Source: Allium sativum
Taxonomy: Eukaryota; Streptophyta; Magnoliopsida; Asparagales; Amaryllidaceae
Length of the DNA: 64,000 bases
Direction: 5' to 3'
Assembly (NCBI GenBank): GCA_030737875.1
Contig: CM060923.1
Coordinates: 493,050,453-493,114,452, forward strand
The notes under the pieces are model-generated. The model did not search any database and was not told the DNA's origin. It worked only from the letters and a program-made list of their open reading frames with translations. Position 1 is the stretch's first letter. The number at the start of each line of letters is the position of its first letter. This document shows, in pieces, positions 1-12,335 of the stretch. The position numbers and the translations under genes were made by a program.

Positions 1-1717
1 AAAGAAAATAAGAATTTAGAACATAGGGAAACAGGAGATAAGTAAATAAATGAACTAAAGAGGTTAATGTTAAATGATGTTTGTTCGATATAATTTCCAT
101 CTGGAAATAATATCGTTGTTTGCACACTTGTTTTTCATTGATGGTTAAATCACAGACTATCGAAGTTTTGACCATTTTAACGTTGTTAATATGGAGAGAC
201 CGGTTGGATTATAATCCAAAGAACCACTCTGTGTTGGCATAAGCGTCGCGAATCATATATGCCAAAGATAATTGAAGACGGAGTAAAATGCAAGGGCTGT
301 TGTATAAGTCTTAGATAATAGTGACTAAGATGGATATATGGAATAGTGCCTTCGGTTTGTCCAGTCCCAGGACAACTTGTATGGACGAAGGTCTGACAGA
401 GTATATCCAATGGATCGCGTAAGTTGATCTATTCAAACGTATTCACGTTAGGTGGCGGAGGAATTCGTTTCTCTTAGCTGTATACCCGTGTTATTTTTGG
501 ATAAGTCAATTTGTGATTTGGCGGGTATGACGATGTGACATTTTAAGTGAATGAAGATGGATGTCTGACAGAGTATTTCCAGAAAGGTCATGTACATTGA
601 TTTCTTCAACCGTACCAAGAGTGGAAGCGGAGAAGGAAACTTCTTTTAGCTGACACGTAATGTACTGTTGTAAACGTCAATTAGTGATTTCGATGGATTT
701 GACAATGTGGCATTCGAAGTGAATCTGATGTAATGATAAAGCGTAGCTTCTAGCCTCATCAACCGGTAAATGACAGAAATCGGGCAGGCAGCATGGCTAA
801 GTCGGTCGCACCGAAGTAGGGTGTATAATCACCTATCTAGAGAATATTCATTTGTTTCTTAAATCTATCAATGTTGTCCCATATATATACGGGAACGGTT
901 GCTGATCCCAACCGTTGGTGATGTACATTCGATATACTCAAGCGAAATGAGTGGTCGGTCATGTGTGGCTGAGTTACAAGATGTTGTTGTTGAACTCCAG
1001 TGTATCGTTCCTAGAGTACACTGATCGGAAGGTGGTTCCATACCTTGTCATAGTTGGAAATCCATTATCCAATACGTGCTTGCGATTTTGATTGTATACT
1101 ATATATGTAGAACGTGAGATGAAAGCGTTTCTGCTAGTTGATATCTATTTGTACATAGACATTATTATAATATCAAAAGGTTTTGATATAACGATATTTT
1201 GGATTCTCATAAGGGAAAAACCCATTCCGTTCTGCGGCGTGGTCTTATGAGATATCGTTACTTGTTCATATACCTGTTTAAACTGTTTTACTCATACCAG
1301 TCCCATGACTGACCCGGAGTTTATTTGTTTTGTTTTCCCTAAACTCTTGGGTGCCTAATTTTGTACGGGCAGTCAAGTAGTCAGGAATTTACAGATATAC
1401 TGGAAGAGCGTGGAGCAGGAGGCTTCAAGATCATATAGCTATAGTTATTTCCGCTGTGTTGTAAGTGCTGTACTCTGATAAGTGCTATTGTATACATAAC
1501 TTTCAAAGTTATGTTATCTATTATATGTTATTCGTTCCGTTGTGATGTTCGTGTTACTCTGATGTTGTGTTCTTCTTCTTCTTCTATTCTAAGTTTCTAT
1601 CTTATCTATTCTCACCTTCTAATTTCTTTCATTAATTACCGGGATTTTTCGATGTTTTGGTTATCGACGTCGAGCTTACGTCGATAACTAAAGTCGCTCA
1701 AAATCCGGGTCGTTACA
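1..1717 (+). repeat. Element C 5' LTR, 3'-terminal part
   Basis: This is the last 1.7 kb of the 5' LTR, truncated by the window edge and matching about 7703-9420. It ends in CGGGTCGTTACA immediately before the primer-binding site. It carries the family-wide stem-loop at 356-376 and the 3' hairpin cassette at about 1210-1380. Short reading frames inside it are not supported as genes. Confidence 0.92.
356..376 (+). other. Conserved 7-bp stem, 7-nt loop hairpin (element C 5' LTR copy)
   Basis: Arms TTTGTCC (356-362) and GGACAAC (370-376) flank the loop AGTCCCA; six of seven pairs form. Homologous positions in S, N, A and E keep pairing although the arm bases differ. The function is unknown. Confidence 0.6.
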
Positions 1718-1719
1718 GT

Positions 1720-1731
1720 TGGTATCAGAGC
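1720..1731 (+). other. Primer-binding site (initiator Met-tRNA) of element C
   Basis: TGGTATCAGAGC lies two bases after the 5' LTR end. It is the usual complement of plant initiator Met-tRNA 3' ends in Ty3/Gypsy and Ty1/Copia elements and fixes the element as + strand. Confidence 0.95.
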
Positions 1732-3042
1732 TTAAGTTAAGAATTACTTGGCTCTGTGGCGTGACTCGGTAGAGATAGGGTTAGTAATACCCTAGATTGA
1801 GTTGAGTGTATATATACGAGTGCGTATTTGTATTTGATATAAAAATGGTTTTATATTGTGGAGATTCATTGGCTGAGTTGTTTATGAGTTCTGGTCGATC
1901 AGTTTGATCCACTGTATCACAAGGAGTAAATAAATACTTGAATACGATGGACCGACACAGTATGGATATGTAATATATTATCATATATTAGATATATTGG
2001 TTGTAATTATAATCGAATGAGATTATAAAGTGAAATGGTTATATATAACCAATCAGAATCATATAAGTAGAAATAAGATGAATTAAATATGAATTTAAAT
2101 CAGATTTGGAATTAAAATAGAGGAATTTTAATTTCCTGGGAGATTTTGAGATGTTTTCAAAATGGATGTATTTAGTAAGGGTTTCGAAATGATACAGTAT
2201 CGAAATCACTTGGGTCGCTGGAAAATAATACCGATGATGACTGCGCAGTATCATCGGTGTGATTTTCGAGTTCTAAGTGGTGGATTACTACCAGAGATTT
2301 TAATTTGAATTGTTTTGAGAAAACAAGGTGTTTAGAAATTCAAATGTTTTGAATTGGTATTGTGATTTCAAATTAATTTGAAATGAACCCAGGAATTTGA
2401 AATTTGAAATTTAAATTTAACTTATGAAGTTAAATGGTTTTAAATGGTGAAAGTGAACAATAAATTAGAATTTAACCTTGACTAAGTTAAATGAAAATGG
2501 AATTGATTAGCGGATAATCTGGATTTGGATTTGAAATGATAAGTTAAGAGTTTGGAATTTGAAACTCGAATTTGAAATTTAATTCGGCTTGAATAAGCGA
2601 ATGGTTGTGTTAAGAATAACTTGGTTGGAGTTGATTGGGATGGCATTTGTATATGCCGAGTTGATAACAGATGGTAGGGATATAATGATATGCCCGACAA
2701 AAAGGTACAAGTTTATATTTTATATGAGTTTGGAATTTATGAGCCGAATTGGCAAGCCGTTTGGCGTTTTGATTTTCTTTTGGGTTGAAGATGGCCCAGA
2801 GAGGCGAGTTGGAGTTTGAGATATTGACCAGTACAAAGGAGGTGCTGGCGAAATTTTCCGAAAATTTAAAGTGTTAGAAAATTTTCAGAATTTCTGAAAA
2901 TTTTTGTTAGCCGGAATAAACTAATATTGAAATCAATATTAGTTGGTTCAGTTGAAACCGGAGATAAGGGGTAACAGATAAGCTTTTACCAAATAGATAG
3001 GGTCGTCCTCTAACTTAGCAATTTCGAGGACGAAATTATTTT
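1732..3042 (+). other. Non-coding interior of element C
   Basis: About 1.3 kb between primer-binding site and polypurine tract. No gag, protease, reverse transcriptase or integrase motif is visible in any frame, and the longest open frames are about 70-76 codons without recognisable domains. It is AT-rich with many runs like GAATTTGAAATTT. Just before the tract, TTCGAGGACGAA forms a TTCG/CGAA mini-palindrome that is also present at the same place in A and B. Confidence 0.8.
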
Positions 3043-3055
3043 AAGTGGGGAAGAA
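3043..3055 (+). other. Polypurine tract of element C
   Basis: AAGTGGGGAAGAA abuts the TG of the 3' LTR and is the expected plus-strand primer. The preceding context (GGACGAAATTATTTT) is like that of Tekay/Del-type chromoviruses. Confidence 0.9.
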
Positions 3056-4011
3056 TGTAATGACCCGCATTGTCAAGGGTATTATAATTAATTTATTTAA
3101 TTATATAAATAGTGATTTAGGGAATTTAATCGTCGTTTAATTAAATAAAGTGAATATTTAATTAATTTAAATAATTTAAATAATATATTTAAATCAGGAA
3201 TAACCAAAAATAGTGAATTGACAATATAGTGTGAACGGGGTCATCCCCAAGATTTAATTCAGCTTAGACTTGAATTATATTGACGAATATATTCAAAGCG
3301 ACGTCATTTTGAAAGTAGAATATTAATATAATTAAAATAGAGCGCGTAACGACGCGGCAGTTCGCTATTTGGCGATTTGAACTTCAACTGAATGTACAGG
3401 ATTCGTTTTAAATCGGATTTCTGTGAAACAAGAAACGTGTGGAGCTGGTGGAGTATATCTTTCTAGTGGAAGAGAAAAATCGGGATTTCGTCATGTAGAT
3501 TTTGAGATATGTCCAAATCAAATTTCAGAAAAGTCGCTATAGAATCGTTTATTGACCGTAATGGTTTATTCGATATAATTAGATACCGGATTCGAATTTA
3601 TATAAGGTTCTTTTAGGAAGTAGTGATAATTTAATTTTTATAATTTTACTGTAATTTTTAATTAATTAAATATGCGACTATTTATTGGGAGTATTTTGCA
3701 CCCTGTAATCAGCATTTCGAAGTTTCACAATATGAGTTAACTTACCGGTATTATTATATTTTTGGAATCCTGGCACATTGCTGATCACAAAGGTGTATTT
3801 ATTTCCGTCTACAGCGCTCGTATATGGGTATAATTATACGTAACGAGGTATATGAACATTCATAACCTAAAATATCTATTCTACAATTACATCCTTAATA
3901 ACCCTTATCCATTTTTCCCTATAGTCGGAATTAAGCCACGCTGCTCATTTACTCTCAGCCAAAAACAAGAAACGTGGAGACTCATTCTCCAGTAATACTA
4001 AGAAGAAAACA

Positions 4012-4020
4012 CTATAAATA
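4012..4020 (+). promoter_or_regulatory. Candidate TATA box of element C LTR
   Basis: CTATAAATA is followed about 30 bases later by a pyrimidine-rich leader (TCATTTCTTTCTCAGCC and beyond), the layout expected of a plant LTR promoter. Transcription would start near 4045. Confidence 0.6.
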
Positions 4021-5399
4021 CACTGCATATTTTCCAACCTAGGTCATTTCTTTCTCAGCCAAAAATCACGGTCGCCAGATGACTCTCTTCCCTCAAACTA
4101 AAATCACGAATTCTAAATCGAAAACAAATACAAAGAAAATCCTAAAAATCCTCTAATCATTTTATTCGAGTTCCCGTCGGGAACCTCTTCAATTCTATAC
4201 CCTTCGAAGTGGTGCGATGCGCATTCGCTGAGTTCGAAGAAGGGTTTTTGTGGAGTTCGAACAACCTTTTGGGTTCGCTGGAAGTTGCCATCGAGACTGG
4301 GGTAGCTGGGTGTGAGGCGGAGTGTCTAGCGTAGGCGCAGGAGGGGTCTTAGGTGAAAGGAGGAACTGGAGTCGTGGATTTTGCTAGGGAAAAACGGGTC
4401 TGTGCGGTTTCAAACGTGGGTAAGGCAGTTGCCTTATTGCTGTAAACAGGAAACATGGGGTACGGAGGGAGAATCGTAGTTCGATACCTTACTGTGAAGT
4501 GTGGACAGTGAGTTTGAGCTGAAGTGGGGTTGTAAGGTTCCGTTCAAGTGGATTCTTGAGGGTAGCATATGAAGGACGTGGCACAGGGGAGTTGAATGCT
4601 GAAGTTAGGGAGGAGAACGTTGTAAATTTACAGGGAAATGGTGGTTTGTGTTTCAGAAAACCGTCGGGTTAAAAAGGGCTGAGCGGGTGTGGGCTAAAAT
4701 GTTGGTTGGGCCGGGAGATTTAAGGTAGAAGCCCAATATTTTTAATTCAAATTTTATTTCTATTTAGAATGTCATAACATGTAACACTTGTAACTTACCC
4801 GTACGATGTCAGAATCGAGAACCGCAAGTTGCGTTGGGACTGTATGGACGAGAGCTTCACAATGGAGCTGACTGGGAGTGAATCCGAGCTCGTTACAATT
4901 TATGGCGAAATAAATTGTCCAACTGAGTCAAATAACGCAAACCGATTATTTAACGGTTAACGCGTCAATGTGAGTAAAACTCACCAACTCTGAACAGTTC
5001 TATTTTCACGTTGTATTGTTAGAACTGTTAAATTTGTCTGTTTGACTGTGTGTTGATTGATTGATTGAACTGCTAGTCAGTTAGTGAATATTTTATTTTT
5101 ATATATATAAATATATATATATAAATCGTTAAATAGTTATATACTGATTCTGCTATCAGAATAATTTATATTGAACTGAAAGTGATGATAATCATATTGT
5201 GTAACATCTCTGGATGCAGGGAGACAGGTTGGAGGAATCCGATTGGATTCCTCAACAGTTATTTTATTGTTTTTCATATATTGTTATATGATGTGATATA
5301 AAATCTGTGGGCGATTATATGTGCTTGGACGATATTGAACATCGTGATTTGATATAATTGAATACCATAACATACCGAATGTTGATAAGGGAATTTTCA

Positions 5400-5530
5400 A
5401 AGTGATATTGTAAATAGCATATTTATAAAATGGGATATTTATAAATAAGGTATATTTATAAAGTGGAATATTTATAAATAAGAAATGTTTATAAATTGGA
5501 ATATTTATAAATAGGAGATATTCGAAAAGG
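5400..5530 (+). repeat. AT-rich tandem ATATTTATAAA repeats in element C LTR
   Basis: About six degenerate copies of a short unit containing ATATTTATAAA occur at roughly 18-30 base spacing. They create short antisense reading frames rich in Tyr, Ile and Phe that are not genes. Confidence 0.6.
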
Positions 5531-5954
5531 AAATAATTACAAACCATTTTCTTTTTGAATGGAAAGGCCTGTGTGGCGGGTTTGGGGATTTTCCCGATGC
5601 TCCCGATACAAAGGAGGTTATGGCGAATTTTCCCGGGAATTTAAGGAGTTAGAATATTTTTAAGAATAAATTTAAAAAAGGGAATATTTGCAAACCATTT
5701 GCAAATAGAATAAAATAGAGAAAAGAAATATTTTAAACCATTTACAAATAGAATTGAAAGGGGAATATTTAGGAAATAAATAGAGTTAATAAAAAGGAAA
5801 TTGGTTTATAAAGGAAACTGTTATAAAAAGGAAAACGTTATTAAAAGGACATTTATAAAGTGAAGAACCGTTACTAATAGTAAATCTTTATAAATGAATA
5901 AACGTGTTAAAAAGGGGATCTTTTAAAAATGGATAAACGTTATAAAAAGGAGAA

Positions 5955-6380
5955 ATCGAATATGGTGTTCGAAGTTAGTAATCGAATATGGTATTCGAAG
6001 TTAGAAATCGAATATGGTATTCGAAGTTAGTAATCGAATATGGTATCCGAAAGTTAGTTAATCAAATATGGTATTCGAAGTTAGTAATCGAATATGGTAT
6101 TCGAAAGTTAGTTAATCAAATATGGTATTCGAAAGTTAGTTAATGAAATATGGTATTCGAAGTTAGTTAATCGAATATGGTATTCGAAAGTTAGTTAATC
6201 AAATATGGTATTCGAAAGTTAGTTAATCAAATATGGTATTCGAAGTTAGTTAATCGAATATGGTATTCGAAAGGAGAAATCGAATATGGTATTCGAAGTT
6301 AGTTAATCGAATATGGTATTCGAAGTTAGTTAATCGAATATGGTATTCGAAAGTTAGTTAATCGGATATGTTATTCGAAA
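5955..6380 (+). repeat. Tandem array of 16 mini-palindromes, CGAATA-TGG-TATTCG type
   Basis: Sixteen units of about 25-31 bases each carry CGAATA, spacer TGG, TATTCG, joined by linkers like AAGTTAGTTAAT. The arms are mutually complementary. A few units have one-arm changes (CAAATA, GAAATA, TATCCG). Confidence 0.85.
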
Positions 6381-6820
6381 GGGGTTAGTCGAGTTAGTCA
6401 AATAGAGTTAACCAGTTAGAGTTAATCAGTTAGAGTTAACCAGTTGGAGTTAATTAGTTAGAGTTAATCGATTAGAGTTAAAACGAACTAGAGTAAATCA
6501 AGTGTAGTTATTTGAGATAGAGTTAATCAAACATAGTTATTCAGGATAAGTTGCCATCTCGTACGACTGCTAGCATAATTCGCAGGGCTGTAAATAGCCT
6601 ACGGCGGTCGGATGTTTCCTGAGGGAATCAGGTGTAACCATTTGTGATCGCTGCGATCTAGAGTCAAACGAATGGAGTAAATCGAATATTAGTTATTCGA
6701 TAGGAGTTAATCAAGTTGAGTTAGTTAAACCAAGTTAGTCGAGCCTAGTTAATCGAATCGAATCGGTCGAACCAAGTAAGTTAAGATAGTCGAGTTAGTC
6801 GAGTTAAGTTCGTCGAGTTA

Positions 6821-7106
6821 AATTAATCGATGTTAGTTTCATCGAAAGGAGTTATCGATGTTAGTTTCATCGAAAGGAGTTATCGATGTTAGTTTCATCG
6901 AAAGGAGTTATCGACGTTAGTTTCATCGAAAGGAGTTATCGATGTTAGTTTCATCGAAAGAAGTTAACGATGTTAGTTTCATCGAAAGAAGTTAACGATG
7001 TTAGTTTCATCGAAAGCAGTTAATGATGTTAGTTTCATCGAAAGGAGTTATCGATGTTAGTTTCATCGAAAGGAGTTATCGATGTTAGTTTCATCGAAGG
7101 GAGTTA
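6821..7106 (+). repeat. Tandem array of about 10 mini-palindromes, TCGATG/CATCGA type
   Basis: Units of about 28 bases repeat TCGATG, a 7-base spacer TTAGTTT, CATCGA, and the linker AAGGAGTTA. Three units have a changed left arm (GACG, AACGATG, AATGATG). Confidence 0.85.
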
Positions 7107-7280
7107 TCGATTATAGTTTAATCGAAGTGAGATTTTCAAATATGAGATATTTGAAAAGGAAGAGTTATCGAATATTAGTTATTCGAAGAGAGATTATCGA
7201 ATATCGTTTATTCGAGAAGAAGTTAATCGAATATAGGTTATTCGAAGAAGAGTTAATCAAATAGAGATTTCTCGAAGAGA
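7107..7280 (+). repeat. Mini-palindromes with varied but complementary arms
   Basis: Continuing the 28-base rhythm, successive units have arms TCGATTA/TAATCGA, TCAAATA/TATTTGA and three TCGAATA/TATTCGA with different 5-base spacers, then one imperfect unit. Arm sequence changes while pairing is retained. Confidence 0.75.
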
Positions 7281-8057
7281 GTTAATCGGCAAATTCGATT
7301 ATATCGAATTCGGGAAAGTACTTATACTTTCCAGTGTTTAAATAGAGATTTATTTATTTATAAATAAATAAGTGTTAGGTTAATTATTCACTAATAAGAA
7401 TAGAAGTTATAATTAAAGTTAGATAATTCGAAAGGAGGGATTATAACGTTATCGTTATAACCAATGTTTTAAATATAGAAGTGGATTAGTAAAATTGGAT
7501 CCGAGAAAGGCATAAAGAAGTTGTTAAAGATTAAAAGATAAATTTTGACCATTTCGAAGTTATAACGTTGTTCAGTTAAGGTCTGAGAGGTAATTATACC
7601 CCAACTTGAGTGACTTCCTTCTTAACTAAGAAATGGTAAGGTTTGATCGTAAAGGAGTTTTGGAAATGTTTTCCAAACGAGAATCAGAAATGTTTTCTGA
7701 TAAAAGAAAATAAGAATTTAGAACATAGGGAAATAGGAGATAAGTAAATAAATGAACTAAAGAGGTTAATGTTAAATGATGTTTGTTCGATATAATTTCC
7801 ATTTGGAAATAATATCGTTGTTTGCACACTTGTTTTTCTTTGATGGTTAAATCACAGACTATCGAAGTTTTGACCATTTTAACGTTGTGAATATGGAGAG
7901 ACCGGTTGGATTATAATCCAAAGAACCACTCTGTATTGGCATAAGCGTCGCGAATCATATATGCCAAAGATAATTGAAGACGGAGTAAAATGCAAGGGCT
8001 GTTGTATAAGTCTTAGATAACAGTGACTAAGATGGATATACGGAATAGTGCCTTCGG

Positions 8058-8078
8058 TTTGTCCAGTCCCAGGATAAC
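8058..8078 (+). other. Conserved stem-loop (element C 3' LTR copy)
   Basis: Arms TTTGTCC and GGATAAC around loop AGTCCCA. Compared with the 5' LTR copy, C changed to T in the right arm, which turns a G-C pair into a G-U pair and so keeps the stem in RNA. Confidence 0.55.
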
Positions 8079-8924
8079 TTGTATGGACGAAGGTCTGACT
8101 GAGTATATCCAATGGATCGCGTAAGTTGATTTGTTCAAACGTATTCACGTTTGGTGGCGGAGGAATTCGTTTCTCTTAGCTGTATACCCGTGTTATTTTT
8201 GGATAAGTCAATTTGTGATTTGGCGGGTATGACGATGTGACATTTTAAGTGAATGAAGATGGATGTCTGACAGAGTATTTCCAGAAAGGTCACGTACATT
8301 GATTTCTTCAACCGTACCAAGAGTAGAAGCAGAGAAGGAAACTTCTTTTAACTGACACGTAATGTACTGTTGTAAACGTCAATTAGTGATTTCGATGGAT
8401 TTGACAATGTGGCATTCGAAGTGAATCTGATGTAATGATAAAGCGTAGCTTCTAGCCTCATCAACCGGTAAATGACAGAAATCGGGCAGGCATCATGGCT
8501 AAGTCGGTCGCACCGAAGTAGGGTGTATAATCACCTATCTAGAGAATATTATTTTGTTTCTTAAATCTATCAATGATGTCCCATATATATACGGGAACGG
8601 TTGCTGATCCCAACCGTTGGTGATGTACATTCGATACACTCAAGCGAAATGAGTGGTCGGTCATGTGTGGCTGAGTTACAAGATGTTCTTGTTGAACTCC
8701 AGTGTATCGTTCCTAAAGTACACTGATCGGAAGGTGGTTCCATACCTTGTCATAGTTGGAAATCCATTATCCAATACGTGCTTGCGATTTTGATTGTATA
8801 CTATATATATGTAGAACGTGAGATGAAAGCATTTCTGCTAGTTGATATCTATTTGTACATAGACATTATTATAATATCAAAAGGTTTTGATATAAAGATA
8901 TTTTGGATTCTCAAAAGGGAAAAA

Positions 8925-9075
8925 CCCGTTCCGTTCTGCGGCGTGGTCTTATGAGATATCGTTACTTGTTCATATACCTGTTTAAACTGTTTTACTCATA
9001 CCAGTCCCATGACTGACCCGGAGTTTATTTGTTTTGTTTTCCCTAAACTCTTGGGTGCCTAATTTTGTACGGACA
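8925..9075 (+). other. 3' LTR hairpin cassette of element C
   Basis: Small inverted repeats follow one another: CCG/CGG near 8931, CAGTC (9002-9006) with GACTG (9011-9015), and GAGTTTA (9021-9027) with TAAACTC (9044-9050). The last hairpin is TGCC/GGCA in the 5' LTR copy but is damaged here (GGACA). The same order occurs in S, N, A and F. Confidence 0.6.
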
Positions 9076-9420
9076 GTCAAGTAGTCAGGAATTTACAGAT
9101 ATACTGGAAGAGCGTGGAGCAGGAGGCTTCAAATCATATAGCTATAGTTATTTCCGCTGTGTTGTAAGTGCTGTACTCTGATAAGTGCTATTGTATACAT
9201 AACTTTCAAAGTTATGTTATCTATTATATGTTATTCGTTCCGCTGTGAGGTTCGTGTTACTCTGATGTTGTGTTCTTCTTCTTCTTCTATTCTAAGTTTC
9301 AATCTTATCTATTCTCACCTTCTAATTTCTTTCATTAATTACCGGGATTTTTCGATGTTTTGGTTATCGATGTTGAGCTTACGTCGATAACCAAAGTTGC
9401 TCAAAATCCGGGTCGTTACA

Positions 9421-12332
9421 GTAAGTAGCAGGAGTAGAGAAAAAGATAGGAGCATGATAAATTCACTTCTCTTCTGCACTCTAACTATAACTAAAGAATA
9501 CTTTTTCAAATACAGAACCACTTTATGTTTTCTGTACCCAAATATGTAAAAAGAGAATGCATTCCAAAATTTTCAGTATAGAATTAGACTCATGTTCAAT
9601 ATAAATGTATTCAACGAGGATTAGAGGCTTACAACAAGATAGGTATTCAGAAGTTAAATACTGACATAATATTTGCTATTTGTTAAAACAGTTTTGGCAA
9701 CGGTGAAATTACATACACAATATGAAGAAGTTTGAAAGAACGTAGGTTTTCAACAGCAAAAGCTATAGGCGTCACATGTCATTAAAAAAAGGATTTTAGA
9801 TCAGCTACTTTAGGTCAGCATATGTGCGAGATTACTTTCTTGTTGCACATTTTGCGTAGTGGAAGGAACTGGAGCATGGTATATTCATTGTACCTTCAAC
9901 AAATGTGGCAGGTTGCTTTGTTATTTGACTGTTTGTAAGAATGACAGGATGCAATTATTGCATTCTGATGCATAGATTGAAGTCATATTTCATTTCCTAT
10001 GGATGTGGTATTGAATACAGCTGTGAATATACAATGTTTGGAGCTGTTAGGAAAATAATGTGTTAGTTTTACCATTGAAATGGAGTCAATGCATGTTTTA
10101 AAATGGATACAGAATGTACTTGATTGTGTATGGGTCTCTCAGAGAAGCTAAAATGAATTCTGTTTGATAAAATGAATGGATAAGCTGAATTTGATATGTC
10201 AGTACACTCAGATTAGTGAAAACTGCTAATCATTTAGAAAAATATGTTCACCACAATTTTTAAATATTAGCATATTATAGAATATGTAACTGGGACTTGC
10301 AAAACATTTACCATATGAGATTTTCTTCATGTCTTTTGCAAGTCCAATCGTTCTGGTGTAAGTTGCAAGAGTTTTACTTGAACTTGCAGCTAAATTATGA
10401 TTCTAAGAACATCCATAACCCAGTTTCATGCATGTGTCATAGTAAATACTTATATTCTTTCATGCTGACACATGTGTCTAGTTAACCCAACAAGATTTTG
10501 AGCAACTTCAGTTTTGTATTTATAGGGCATAAAAAACACTCAAGTTTATGGGATTAGCTACAGAAATGCAAATATGGATATAGCTAATAAGGTACATTAT
10601 TGTCTCTCATTTAATTCTACTCATCTACATTTGACATTTACTGTAAATGAAAGAAAGAAAAGTGAGAAATGCAAATGGTCACTGGTTTCTTTTACTTAAT
10701 TATTCATGCAATGGGCCATGCATCAAAAACAAGTATCAATTTGATTTTATCCAATTTTATGGAAATAATTGAAATTTCTTGATTATTATTATTTTTTGTT
10801 CTATTGCATCTTGCAAAAATTCTTGAATCGGATCTTCAAAATTCTGAAATGCTAATAACAAGAATTTTCTTATGAATCCTCATCGATCTTCATGTTATAA
10901 TCTTATGATGGTAAAAAATAAACAGGCTTTAGGATTATTAGATTCTGTTAAATGGTAATCCATGTTCGACAACACCAACTATATCACGGTGGTGAGTTTT
11001 TTGCATTTTGTTACATTGTGGTTTTCTTGATAACTGCACATGCGTATGCTTCTCAATGATCATATGTTATGCTATAATTTTATAATAAAAAAGTAGCCTT
11101 GTTGCTATAATGATTATAGAAAATTGTTGTAGCTTAGTTTTACAATTTTTTATATCATTTTACCATCTACTAATAAAATACTAATAAAATACATTCATGT
11201 CCTTATATTGGCACTATAGGTATTAAACGATGAAGGTTGTTGAGTTTTGGTGTCAGTTTTGGTTGTGTGATACACAATGCTGTTGTGATGATGGGTGTTC
11301 TCAATAGCATGTGTTTAATTTAAAGTGTTATGTCATGTGTTTAATTTTCCATGTTATTTTAAATGGTGTACTGTTATTTTAAAGTGCGTTTATTTAAAAA
11401 TATATACTGACGTATGTCATGCATTTAATTTTTTCTTTCAGATTTGATGAATTGTTAGAGCTGGTCAAAATTGAGACAATTGTAACATTCACTTATGTAA
11501 GGGTGATTGGATTATGCAGAGGTTATGTGTTCCTTTTCTTCTATCATTTTAGTTGTATAATTATCCTCGTGTAATAGATATTCAATAATATATTTTCACG
11601 ATGAAATGTTTTTTGTCTGGATCCATATATATTTTGAAGTATTACGAAGTTAGTGGTTAATTATGTAAGATATGAATTTGTGTTAAATATGGTAAATTTT
11701 GACCATTATTATGATTTTGATTTATATAACAACCATGTTTGTGTTAAATGCTTATTGTTGGAAGTGCACTTGTTGTATGTTCATTTTCATAGTTTATGCT
11801 GAGCTGAGTTACGTGGATTGTTATCTAAGCTCATATGCATGTCACTTTATGATATTAGTTGTTTTTTTGTTGCTTTGAAATAACGGGTTGTGTGAAAAAG
11901 CTAAAAGATTGTTATTTACGACGGTTAATGTTAAAAACCGTAGCAAAAACAAAAAAATTTAAAAGCACTAGCAAGTCTACTGCGACGGCTATATAAAAAA
12001 CCGTCGCAAAAAAATTTTTTTGCGACTATTTTCAGTAAATTCGTAGCAAAAAATACCTTTTTTGCTACGGTTTTTATAAAAACTGTAGCGAAAAAGCATA
12101 GTTTTGAAACTAAGCAACATTTATTTGCGACCACTATTATTAAACACCATCGCAAATTCTTCGTATTATGCGGCCGTTTTTCTAAAATCTGTCGCAAAAA
12201 GTTATAATGTGCAACGCTTTTTTAACCATCGCAAACTGTTTGTTCTTTTTGCGACATCTGCATTTGCTACAGTTTTAAACCGTCGCAAATGGACATATAC
12301 AACCGTCGCAAATGACTTGTTTTGTATTAGTG
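9421..12332. mobile_element. CACTA-1: right-hand part of a CACTA DNA transposon, interrupted by element C
   Basis: The right end is marked by subterminal repeats (11916-12332) and a terminal TAGTG. No CACTA left end is visible downstream of 9421. The simplest reading is that element C inserted into this transposon and its left part is off-window (inference). Bases 9421-11900 are AT-rich and carry no recognisable coding region, though a possible 3'-splice-like TTTCTTTCAG lies near 11440. They might be 3' non-coding sequence of a transposon gene. Confidence 0.55.
11916..12332. repeat. CACTA-1 subterminal repeat zone and terminal TAGTG
   Basis: More than ten copies in both orientations of a motif like GCGACGGTTT or AACCGTCGCAAA, some degenerated to GCTACGGTTT, lead to the end TTGTATTAGTG. 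Such dense bidirectional repeats next to a CACTA terminus are typical TNPA-binding regions in En/Spm elements (family knowledge). Reading frames here are by-products of the repeats. Confidence 0.7.
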
Positions 12333-12335
12333 TGA

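Larger units (their letters stand above)
1..9420 (+). mobile_element. Element C: non-autonomous Ty3/Gypsy-like LTR element with giant LTRs (5' end outside window)
   Basis: Bases 1-1717 are repeated with few differences at about 7703-9420. The first copy is followed directly by a Met-tRNA primer-binding site and the second copy's LTR is preceded by a polypurine tract, so these are the 5' and 3' LTRs of one + strand element. The complete 3' LTR is about 6.37 kb, while the interior is only about 1.34 kb and has no gag or pol. LTR termini read TGTAATGACCCG and CGGGTCGTTACA, an 11/12 inverted match. The long-LTR, non-coding design resembles LARD-type elements (inference). Few LTR differences suggest a fairly recent insertion. 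The left TSD lies outside the window; the five bases after the 3' LTR are GTAAG. Confidence 0.9.
3056..9420 (+). repeat. Element C 3' LTR, complete (about 6.37 kb)
   Basis: Starts TGTAATGACCCG after the polypurine tract and ends CGGGTCGTTACA. A TATA-like promoter lies about 0.96 kb in. A long middle zone (about 5.3-7.3 kb) is built of tandem mini-palindromes. The last 1.7 kb duplicates the window start. A length above 6 kb is extreme for a plant LTR. No coding region is supported inside. Confidence 0.92.

Noticed and set aside
1470..1500. Hammerhead ribozyme as in plant retrozymes
   Set aside because: CTGATAAG here lacks the CTGATGA core and the paired GAAA; I found no complete core in any LTR by eye.
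6821..7106. Regularly spaced repeats resembling a CRISPR array
   Set aside because: There are no unique spacers; units abut each other and the context is a plant LTR.
9421..11900. Possible host gene between element C and the CACTA end
   Set aside because: No frame above about 60 codons and no domain; AT-rich and most simply transposon interior.
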